A stretch of DNA of 64,000 bases from Nocardioides kribbensis (GTDB lineage Bacteria; Actinomycetota; Actinomycetes; Propionibacteriales; Nocardioidaceae): contig NZ_JADCLL010000005.1 of assembly GCF_015070375.1 (NCBI RefSeq), positions 248,001 to 312,000 of the forward strand. The letters run 5' to 3'. The notes below the pieces were generated by a model. It saw nothing but the letters and a program-made list of their open reading frames with translations, was not told the origin of the DNA and searched no databases. A program made the position numbers and the translations under genes. Positions within the stretch are counted from its first letter, which is position 1; each line of letters begins with the position of its first letter. Shown one piece after another: positions 57,373 to 64,000 of the stretch.

Positions 57373-57657
57373 TCACCCGCGACGCGCACGGCTCGCCAGC
57401 TGCGGCAGCAGCTCGAACTCGCCCCTGATGAGTGCCTCGCGCTTCGCGCGGCGCCACCCTTGAATCTGCTTCTCGTATCGGAACGCCTCCTCGATCGAGG
57501 CGTACTGCGCCGACCAGACGAGCCGCACCGGCCGTCGGCGCCGTGTGTAGGCCGCACCGACCCCTGCGTCGTGCTCACCGACGCGGCGCTCGAGGTCGAC
57601 GGTGCTGCCGACGTAGAGGGAACCGTCGGCGCACTCCAGGATGTAGGTCCAGCCCAT
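57373..57657 (-). CDS. GIY-YIG nuclease-domain protein
   Basis: 94 residues, a stand-alone GIY-YIG domain like YhbQ/UPF0213. GWTYIL and LYVGST are the GIY and YIG strands (Tyr5, Tyr15). The catalytic Arg is Arg24 or Arg25 in DLERRV, and the metal Glu is Glu62 in FRYEKQIQGW. RRAKREALI follows. All catalytic residues are present. Arrays of palindromic repeats in opposite orientation lie within 10 bp of its stop and 70 bp of its start. The nuclease may act on, copy or be carried with these repeats (inference). The start ATG 57657 has GAAGG upstream. Confidence 0.9.
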   Translation of the reverse strand: MGWTYILECADGSLYVGSTVDLERRVGEHDAGVGAAYTRRRRPVRLVWSAQYASIEEAFRYEKQIQGWRRAKREALIRGEFELLPQLASRARRG

Positions 57658-57726
57658 GGCTCGACCTTCGTTCAGACTCGGGACGCCGACAACCGCCTCG
57701 GGGCGCGCCTGTGGAGAACCGTGGCC

Positions 57727-58060
57727 GTGGTTTCGAGACGCTCGCCAGGGCTCGCTCCTCAACCACCGGGGCGGCGATCGTGGTTTCGAGACGCTCGCCA
57801 GGGCTCGCTCCTCAACCACCGGCGCGGCGATCGTGGTTTCGAGACGCTCGCCAGGGCTCGCTCCTCAACCACCAGCGCGGCAATCGTGGTTTCGAGACGC
57901 TCGCCAGGGCTCGCTCCTCAACCACCGGCGCGGCAATCGTGGTTTCGAGACGCTCGCCAGGGCTCGCTCCTCAACCACCGGGCGGCAGTCGTGGTTTCGA
58001 GACGCTCGCTGGCGCTCGCTCCTCAACCACCGGTGACGGGCCCGCTCCTCGACCACCGGG
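57727..58060 (-). repeat. Array of six and a half 52-53-bp palindromic repeats, orientation B
   Basis: Units start with GTGGTTTCGAGACGCTCG at 57727, 57780, 57833, 57886, 57939 and 57991; a partial unit ends at about 58060. They are the reverse complement of array A with a few shared substitutions (CGCCAGGGC in the middle). The sixth unit keeps the CGCTGGCGC middle and is closest to array A. The array is directly upstream of the topoisomerase gene. Confidence 0.93.
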
Positions 58061-58117
58061 GCGGCGCGCGGCGTGGGGGTGCGCGGATCGTCGGCGGCGA
58101 CCGGGACAATGGGCCGC

Positions 58118-60679
58118 ATGGCCAGGCGTACCGCTCCTCCCCCGCCCTCCGACGACTTCGAGGAGCACATCCTCGACATCGACGTCGGCGACGAGATGCG
58201 CAGCAGCTTCTTGGAGTACGCCTACTCCGTCATCTACTCCCGCGCGCTGCCCGACGCCCGCGACGGCCTCAAGCCGGTGCAGCGCCGGATCCTCTACACG
58301 ATGAACGACATGGGCCTGCGCCCCGACCGCGGCCACGTCAAGAGCGCCCGCGTCGTGGGCGAGGTCATGGGCCGGCTGCACCCGCACGGCGACAGCGCCA
58401 TCTACGACGCGCTGGTGCGCATGACCCAGCCGTGGTCGATGCGCGTGCCGACCGTCGACGGGCACGGCAACTTCGGCTCGCCCGACGACTCCCCCGCCGC
58501 CATGCGCTACACCGAGTGCCGGATGGCTTCGGCCGCAGTGGCGATGACGGCGAGCATCGACGAGGACACCGTCGACTTCCGGCCCAACTACGACAGCCGC
58601 GAGATGGAGCCGTCGGTGCTGCCGGCGGCGATCCCGCACCTCGTGGTCAACGGCACCACCGGCATCGCGGTCGGCATGGCCACCAACTGCGCCCCGCACA
58701 ACCTGGTCGAGGTCGTGCAGGCGCTGCGCCACCTCATCACCCACCCCCAGGCCGGCGTCGACGACCTGATGCGCTTCGTGCCCGGCCCCGACCTGCCCAC
58801 CGGCGGCAAGATCGTGGGTCTCGACGGGGTCCGCGACGCCTACGAGACCGGGCGCGGCACCTTCAAGATGCGCGCGACGGCTCGCATCGAGACCATCGGG
58901 CGCCGCAAGGGGATCGTGGTCACCGAGCTGCCCTACGGCGTGGGCACCGAGAAGGTCGTCGAGCGGATCAAGGTGCTCGTGCAGGGCAAGAAGCTGCAGG
59001 GCATCTCCGACATCAAGGACCTCACCGACCGCGACAACGGCCTGCGCCTGGTGATCGAGGTCAAGAACGGCTTCCACCCCGAGGCGCTGCTCGAGCAGCT
59101 CTACAAGATGACGCCGATGGAGGACAGCTTCGGCATCAACAACGTGGCGCTCGTCGACGGGCAGCCCCGCACGCTCGGCCTCAAGCAGATGCTCGAGGTC
59201 TTCCTCGCCCACCGCTACGAGGTCGTGCGGCGCCGCTCGCAGTTCCGTCGCAACAAGAAGGCCGAGCGGCTGCACCTGGTCGAGGGCCTCCTCGTGGCCC
59301 TGCTCGACATCGACGAGGTCATCCAGGTCATCCGCACCAGCGACGACACCGCCGCCGCGCGGGCCCGGCTCATGGAGGTCTTCGACCTCAGCCTGGCCCA
59401 GACCGACTACATCCTCGAGATGCAGCTGCGCCGGCTCACCCGCTTCAGCCGCATCGAGCTGGAGAAGGAGAGCGAGGAGCTGCGCCGCGAGATCGAGGAC
59501 CTCGACGCGATCCTCGGCGACGAGGCCATGCTGCGCCGCGTCGTCTCCGAGGAGCTGGCGGAGGTGGCCACGACCTACGGCACCCCGCGCCGCACCGTGC
59601 TGCTGGAGTCGGCGGGCACGACCGTCACCGCCGCGAGCGTGCCGCTGGAGGTCGCCGACGACCCCTGCTTCGCCTTCCTGTCCTCCAGCGGCCTGCTGGC
59701 CCGCTCGAGCAACGCCGAGCCCCCGGGCGTGGGCGGCGGGCGCACCAACCACGACGTCGTGGTCTCGGCCGTGGCCACCAGCGCCCGCGGCGAGGTCGGC
59801 GTGCTGACCTCGCGGGGCCGGCTGCTGCGCCTGGGCGTGCTCGACCTGCCGGTGATCCCGGCCTCGGCCAACGACCCCAACCTCCAGGGCGGCCTGCCGG
59901 TGAGCGAGATGCTCCAGCTCGCCTCCGGCGAGCGGCCCCTCGCGCTGTGCACCCTGGCCACCGACGGCCCGGGGCTCGCCCTCGGCACCCGCCAGGGCGT
60001 GGTCAAGCGGGTCAACCCCGAGGTGCTCAACCGCGACGAGTGGGACGTCGTGCGGCTCGCCGACGGCGACGAGGTCGTCGGGGCCGCCGAGCTCGCCACC
60101 GGCGAGGAGACGCTCTGCTTCGTCAGCACCGACGCCCAGCTGCTCCACTTCCCCGCCGAGGCGGTGCGGCCCCAGGGCCGCACCGGCGGGGGTATCGCGG
60201 GCATCCGGCTGACCCCGGGGCAGACGGTCGCGTGGTTCGGGGTGGTCGACCCCGCGGCGCCCGAGGGCTCCGTGGTGGTCACCGCGTCGGGCTCCTCCAC
60301 GGCGCTGCCGGGCACCGAGCCCGGCTCGGTCAAGGTCGCGCCGTTCACCGAGTTCCCGACGAAGGGCCGCGCCACCGGCGGCGTGCGCTGCCACCGCTTC
60401 CTCAAGGGCGAGGACACCCTCGTGCTCGCCTGGGCCGGCACGGCCCCCGCCCGCGCCGCCGCGGCCAGCGGCGCCCCGGTCGACCTGCCCGAGGCCACTG
60501 GTCGCCGCGACGGCTCCGGGGTGCCGGTGGCCCAGCCGGTGGCGGCCGTGGCGGGCCCGGTCGGTGCGCGGGTCGCCCCGGCGGACGCCTCGACCGGTCG
60601 CGGGACGGACGGGCCGAGGGGCGGCGCCGACGACGGCGCGGGAGTCGGGCCGTCGGCTCCCGACGGTGTGGAAGGCTGA
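58118..60679 (+). CDS. Type IIA topoisomerase subunit A (ParC/GyrA-like)
   Basis: 853 residues. The DNA-cleaving Tyr131 is in AMRYTECRM. The quinolone region [14 protein letters not shown] has Ser93 and Asp97, the sensitive state. The C-terminal half is a beta-pinwheel of RGRLLRL- and RQGVVKRV-like blades. I find no Q(R/K)RGG(R/K)G GyrA box, so a topoisomerase IV-like role besides gyrase is likely. The last 80 residues are disordered. ATG 58118 follows GACAAT. Confidence 0.9.
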   Translation: MARRTAPPPPSDDFEEHILDIDVGDEMRSSFLEYAYSVIYSRALPDARDGLKPVQRRILYTMNDMGLRPDRGHVKSARVVGEVMGRLHPHGDSAIYDALVRMTQPWSMRVPTVDGHGNFGSPDDSPAAMRYTECRMASAAVAMTASIDEDTVDFRPNYDSREMEPSVLPAAIPHLVVNGTTGIAVGMATNCAPHNLVEVVQALRHLITHPQAGVDDLMRFVPGPDLPTGGKIVGLDGVRDAYETGRGTFKMRATARIETIGRRKGIVVTELPYGVGTEKVVERIKVLVQGKKLQGISDIKDLTDRDNGLRLVIEVKNGFHPEALLEQLYKMTPMEDSFGINNVALVDGQPRTLGLKQMLEVFLAHRYEVVRRRSQFRRNKKAERLHLVEGLLVALLDIDEVIQVIRTSDDTAAARARLMEVFDLSLAQTDYILEMQLRRLTRFSRIELEKESEELRREIEDLDAILGDEAMLRRVVSEELAEVATTYGTPRRTVLLESAGTTVTAASVPLEVADDPCFAFLSSSGLLARSSNAEPPGVGGGRTNHDVVVSAVATSARGEVGVLTSRGRLLRLGVLDLPVIPASANDPNLQGGLPVSEMLQLASGERPLALCTLATDGPGLALGTRQGVVKRVNPEVLNRDEWDVVRLADGDEVVGAAELATGEETLCFVSTDAQLLHFPAEAVRPQGRTGGGIAGIRLTPGQTVAWFGVVDPAAPEGSVVVTASGSSTALPGTEPGSVKVAPFTEFPTKGRATGGVRCHRFLKGEDTLVLAWAGTAPARAAAASGAPVDLPEATGRRDGSGVPVAQPVAAVAGPVGARVAPADASTGRGTDGPRGGADDGAGVGPSAPDGVEG

Positions 60680-60683
60680 TCCC

Positions 60684-61460
60684 ATGCGTCTGCCCCGTCG
60701 TGCCCGCGTCGCCACCCCCGCCCCCCACCCGGCCCGCGCGGCCTCGGCCCGCCGTACTGCGGGGCTCGCCGCCGGCGCCGTCCTGCTGACCGCGCTGAGC
60801 GCCTGCACCGGCGGCGGGGGCTCGGGGGCGGCCGGCGACGACGACGCGACCCCCGAGGAGGTGCTGGCCCAGGCCAAGGAGCAGCTCGACTCCACCCCGG
60901 GCGTGCACGTGGTGCTGACCTCCGACGGCCTGCCCGAGGGCGAGACCGGCCTGGTGGGCGCCGACGTGGTCGGCACCCACGAGCCGTCGCTGGCCCTGGA
61001 GGGCACCATCACCGTGAGGCTGAGCGGCATCGAGCCCGTCGTGCCGATCGTGGCGGTCGACGGCGAGACCTACGCCCAGCTGCCGCTGACCTCCGACTAC
61101 CAGGTCGTCGACCCGTCGGACTACGGCGCCCCCGCCGACCCCGCGCAGCTGCTGTCGACCGACGCCGGGTTCTCGTCGCTGCTGACGCAGACCACCGACG
61201 TCGAGGCCGGCGACCAGGTGCGCGGCGGCGAGGACAACACCGAGGTGCTCACCGAGTACACCGGCACCGTGCCGGGCACGGCCGCCGCCAACATCCTGCC
61301 CACCGCCGAGGGTGACTTCGACGTCGCCTACACCGTCACCGACGACGGCGAGCTGCGCCAGATGGTCGTCACCGGAGCCTTCTACGGTGGCGGCGACCAG
61401 GTGACCTACACCGTCGACTTCGACCAGTACGGCATCGAGCAGGAGATCACCGCCCCGTGA
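60684..61460 (+). CDS. LprG/LppX-family lipoprotein
   Basis: 258 residues. An Arg-rich start and hydrophobic stretch end in the lipobox ALSAC (Cys at about residue 41). The mature LppX_LprAFG domain begins with EEVLAQAKEQLDSTPGVHV and contains VPIVAVDGETYAQLPL and FDVAYTVTDDGELRQ. These proteins hold acylated lipids in a hydrophobic pocket. The MFS exporter 7 bp downstream makes the LprG-P55 operon of mycobacteria. Confidence 0.88.
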   Translation: MRLPRRARVATPAPHPARAASARRTAGLAAGAVLLTALSACTGGGGSGAAGDDDATPEEVLAQAKEQLDSTPGVHVVLTSDGLPEGETGLVGADVVGTHEPSLALEGTITVRLSGIEPVVPIVAVDGETYAQLPLTSDYQVVDPSDYGAPADPAQLLSTDAGFSSLLTQTTDVEAGDQVRGGEDNTEVLTEYTGTVPGTAAANILPTAEGDFDVAYTVTDDGELRQMVVTGAFYGGGDQVTYTVDFDQYGIEQEITAP

Positions 61461-61467
61461 GGCCGGC

Positions 61468-63342
61468 GTGAGCGCCGGGTCGACGGGGCCGGTCGGACCA
61501 GCGGGGTCGGCCGGACCGTCGAGGCCCGCGGGACCGGCCGGGTCGGCCGAGGGAGCGGGCCGCGCGACGCGCGTCATGCTGACCGTCGCCGCGGTCGCAG
61601 TGGCCTTCGCGGCCGCCGACACCTACGTCGTGGTGCTCGCCCTGGTCGACATGATGCGCGGGGTCGGCCTCTCCCCCGACCAGCTGCAGCGGGCGGCGCC
61701 GATCATCTCCGGCTTCCTGCTCGGCTACGTTGCGATGCTGCCCCTCATCGGCCGCATCGCCGACCTGCGCGGGCGCGTGCCGGTGCTGGTGGCCTGCCTG
61801 GTGCTCTTCGCCCTGGGCTCGCTGGTCACCGCGCTGGCCTACGACCTGCCCAGCATGGTCGCCGGCCGCTTCCTGCAGGGCGTCGGCGGCGGCGGTCTCG
61901 TGCCGGCCACGCTGGCCCTGGTGGCCGACCTCTACCCCAAGGACCGCCGCGCCGTGCCGCTCGGACTGGTCTCGGCGGTGCAGGAGATCGGCAGCGTGCT
62001 CGGTCCGCTGCTCGGCGCCGCCGTGCTCGCCGTGGCCGACTGGCGCGCCATCTTCCTGCTCAACCTCGCGGTCGGGCTCGTCCTGGCCGCGGCGGTGCGG
62101 GTGGTCGCGACCCGGACCGGCGGTCTCGCCGACCCGGGGCCCGGCCCCGGCTCGAGCGGAGGGCGCGACGTACGACGACGGCTGCCGGACCCGCTCGGGG
62201 TGGTGCTGGCGCTGGCCGTGCTCGCGCTGGGGGCGCTGGTGTTCCTGCGGCCGACCCAGGTGCTGCGCGACGTCACCTGGGGTCAGGTGTTCATCCCCTA
62301 CGCCGGTGACGGCCGCTGGCTGACCCCGGCCGGCGTGGCGGCCATGGTGGCCCTGCTGCTGCTCGTCGTGCGCTGCGCGACGGCCCGCCACCCGCTGGTC
62401 GACCTGCGCGCGTGGACGCGCAGCCTGCGGGAGGCCGACGTCGTCGGTGCGCTGTTCCTCGCGGCGGCGCTGGGAGGGGTCATCCTCGCCTTCGCCACGG
62501 CCGACCCCAAGATCCAGGTCTTCTCCGACCAGGGGCTGTGGTACCTCCTCGGGGCCGGCGTCGCCACGCTCGCGCTGGTCGTGCACCTGCGCCGCAGCCC
62601 GGCCCCGCTCGTGCCGCGCGGGGCGCTGCGCCGCACCCCCGCGTGGGGCGCGGTCCTCGTCTCCTTCTTCGTCGGCGCGGCGCTCATCGCCGCCCTCATC
62701 GACGTGCCGCTCTTCGCGCGCACCACGGCCTACCCCGACTCCCAGCTGATGGCGGCGCTGGTACTGCTGCGCTTCCTCGTCGCGCTCCCGGTCGGGGCGG
62801 TGCTCGGCGGCTACCTCACCCGCAGCGTGCCGGCGGGCGTCGTCACCGCCGGCGGCATGGCGCTGGCGGCGATCGGCTTCGTGCTGATGTCGCGCTGGGA
62901 CCTCGACACCCTCGAGGGCTGGTCCTACACGATCGCCCTCGTCGTCGCGGGCCTCGGCTTCGGCCTCGCGCTGGCCCCCGTCAACGCCGCCGTGCTCGCC
63001 GCCACCGACGACGCGGTGCACGGCCTGGCCAGCGCCATGGTCGTCGTGGCCCGCATGGTCGGCATGCTGGTCGGCATCTCCGCCCTCACCACCATCGGCC
63101 TGCGGCGCTACTACGCCGAGGAGGAGTCCATCCCCTCCATCGTGGAGGTCTGCGGCGAGGGCGTGGGGCGGTGCCGGGAGTTCAGCGACCTGCTGCGCCT
63201 GGCGGGCATCGCCCAGGAGCAGACCGTGTTCCTCGGCGCCGCGGTGTGCGCCGCGATCGCCGGGGTGCTCGCCCTGGTGGTCTTCCGCACCGCCGACACC
63301 CGCTCGGTCGACGCCGCCACCATGCCGCCCCGCGGGGCCTGA
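61468..63342 (+). CDS. P55-like MFS exporter
   Basis: 624 residues, about 14 membrane segments of the DHA2 type. A Gly/Pro/Ser-rich cytoplasmic start leads to the motif GRIADLRGRVPV after helix 2. PDSQLMAALVLLRFL and GLGFGLALAPVNAAVLAA lie in the second half. The partner lipoprotein is immediately upstream, as lprG is for Rv1410c (P55), a triacylglyceride and drug exporter. GTG 61468. Confidence 0.88.
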   Translation: MSAGSTGPVGPAGSAGPSRPAGPAGSAEGAGRATRVMLTVAAVAVAFAAADTYVVVLALVDMMRGVGLSPDQLQRAAPIISGFLLGYVAMLPLIGRIADLRGRVPVLVACLVLFALGSLVTALAYDLPSMVAGRFLQGVGGGGLVPATLALVADLYPKDRRAVPLGLVSAVQEIGSVLGPLLGAAVLAVADWRAIFLLNLAVGLVLAAAVRVVATRTGGLADPGPGPGSSGGRDVRRRLPDPLGVVLALAVLALGALVFLRPTQVLRDVTWGQVFIPYAGDGRWLTPAGVAAMVALLLLVVRCATARHPLVDLRAWTRSLREADVVGALFLAAALGGVILAFATADPKIQVFSDQGLWYLLGAGVATLALVVHLRRSPAPLVPRGALRRTPAWGAVLVSFFVGAALIAALIDVPLFARTTAYPDSQLMAALVLLRFLVALPVGAVLGGYLTRSVPAGVVTAGGMALAAIGFVLMSRWDLDTLEGWSYTIALVVAGLGFGLALAPVNAAVLAATDDAVHGLASAMVVVARMVGMLVGISALTTIGLRRYYAEEESIPSIVEVCGEGVGRCREFSDLLRLAGIAQEQTVFLGAAVCAAIAGVLALVVFRTADTRSVDAATMPPRGA

Positions 63343-63360
63343 CCCACCCGCCCCAGCCAC

Positions 63361-63406
63361 GGACGTCATGCGCACCGTGGAGTCGCATCCACGCTTCGCA
63401 TGACGT
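63361..63406. repeat. Dispersed palindrome, copy C
   Basis: Outer arms GACGTCATGCG and CGCATGACGTC are perfect 11-bp inverted repeats, the best of the three copies; the inner arm is degenerate (GTGGAGTCGCATCCAC). It lies between convergent genes, 56 kb from copies A and B. Confidence 0.85.
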
Positions 63407-63427
63407 CGCCGACGGCGGCGATCGGCC

Positions 63428-64000
63428 TCAGCGCCGACGCCCGACCGCCAGCAGGGCCTCGGTCTCGAAGGCGAGCTCCCCGTCGCGCACGAGGGCCGCC
63501 ACGTGGTGGTCGTAGGCGGCGCGCAGCCGGAGGCGGGTCGCGTCGTCCTGGGCGCACACGGTGGCGCCGATGCCGCCGATGCCCGCGCTGGCGCCCTCCC
63601 ACAGCGACGCCGGGTCGCCGCGGTGGGTCCACCGCACCGCCTCGACCGCCACCTCGAGCCCGGTCGCGGCCACCAGGTCGGTCAGACCGTCGAGCGTGCG
63701 AGGGAAGTCGCGGTCGGGCGGCAGCCCCACCGAGGGCGGGGTCACCACCCCGGCGTCGGCGAGCACGGCGGCCCAGAGCCTCGACTGCGCGTTCTGACCC
63801 GAGGGCCAGATCGTCACCGCGAGGCGCCCACCGGGCGCCACCAGCCCCGCGAGCTCGGCCACGCCGGCGCGCGGGTCGGCGAGGTGGTTGACCACGAAGC
63901 CCGCCACGACGACGTCGAAGGCGCCCTCGTCGTACGGCAGGCCGGGCAGGCCCGCCCGCGCCACCTCGGCCTCGGGCACCGCCCGCCCGGTCCAGGCCAC
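63428..64000 (-). CDS. Class I SAM-dependent methyltransferase (5' end outside window)
   Basis: The visible part is the C-terminal 190 residues; the gene begins beyond the right edge. GLPYDEGAFDVVVAGFVVNH is the motif II/III region of a Methyltransf_11-type fold, followed by PGGRLAVTIWPSG and a substrate lobe. The SAM-binding GxGxG loop should lie outside the window. The substrate is unknown. It converges with the P55-like gene across palindrome copy C. Confidence 0.85.
   Translation of the reverse strand: MAWTGRAVPEAEVARAGLPGLPYDEGAFDVVVAGFVVNHLADPRAGVAELAGLVAPGGRLAVTIWPSGQNAQSRLWAAVLADAGVVTPPSVGLPPDRDFPRTLDGLTDLVAATGLEVAVEAVRWTHRGDPASLWEGASAGIGGIGATVCAQDDATRLRLRAAYDHHVAALVRDGELAFETEALLAVGRRR

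Noticed and set aside
56912-58060. CRISPR array.
   Set aside because: Units are joined by short near-identical linkers rather than unique spacers, orientation reverses around the nuclease gene, and no cas genes are present.

Overview
The window is very GC-rich chromosomal DNA from an actinobacterium, most likely Nocardioidaceae (Nocardioides-like). This rests on actinobacterial marker families (SepH, DUF3710, DUF3159, DUF3093, DUF4193, DUF4235, DUF3105, DUF5998), coproporphyrin ferrochelatase, an LprG/P55-type operon, many GTG starts, and start codons placed 6-9 nt after a TANNNT box, the arrangement of leaderless mRNAs. No rRNA, tRNA, CRISPR array or intact insertion sequence was recognised.

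Layout. 1-506: start of a type III glutamine synthetase, cut by the left edge. 884-4470: a surface-protein module with a SipW-type signal peptidase, a TasA/camelysin-like substrate, a second secreted protein, an HPt-like protein that lacks its histidine, and an orphan OmpR-family regulator. CCTCAAG motifs, two of them exactly 11 bp apart, lie before the regulator and before the TasA-like gene. 4.6-7.7 kb: a PepSY membrane protein, a polytopic membrane protein and a repeat-rich spacer. 7.7-8.1 kb: a small gene with a perfect actinobacterial LexA box. 8.1-23.3 kb: metabolic and housekeeping genes, a SigE-type sigma factor with a membrane partner, aconitase and a three-gene ABC-2 exporter. 23.4-24.2 kb: a heliorhodopsin.

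24.37-32.67 kb looks like a genomic island inserted in the 3' end of a TrmA/RumA-type RNA methyltransferase gene. The displaced 3' end remains at 24303-24368, and a near-identical 13-bp sequence marks both ends. The island carries a deleted ERCC4-Lsr2 pseudogene, a TDT transporter with a divergent LysR regulator, a uracil-DNA-glycosylase-like protein, a lipoprotein hydrolase, an ECF sigma/anti-sigma/secreted-protein unit with two matching promoters, and a YeeE/YedE transporter.

32.6-43.3 kb is conserved actinobacterial core: RNA methyltransferase, KimA-like permease facing a TrkA pair, DUF3159, an OB-fold protein, DUF3710, dUTPase, DUF3093, DUF4235, DUF4193, an inositol-phosphatase-family protein and ferrochelatase. 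An MFS gene follows, then four exact 188-bp tandem repeats (44.87-45.63 kb). 45.7-56.9 kb holds a TRIC-type channel, SepH, a two-domain fatty acyl reductase, a sulfurtransferase, thymidine kinase, an alkaline-phosphatase-superfamily protein, DUF5998, a sulfotransferase and a GNAT/acyl-CoA-synthetase fusion.

The most unusual locus is 56.9-58.1 kb: a GIY-YIG nuclease gene flanked by two arrays of about 52-bp palindromic repeats in opposite orientation (9 units and 6.5 units), resembling a REP/RAYT arrangement with a different nuclease. A type II topoisomerase A subunit, the LprG-like lipoprotein with its P55-like exporter, a third copy of a dispersed palindrome and a partial methyltransferase complete the window.
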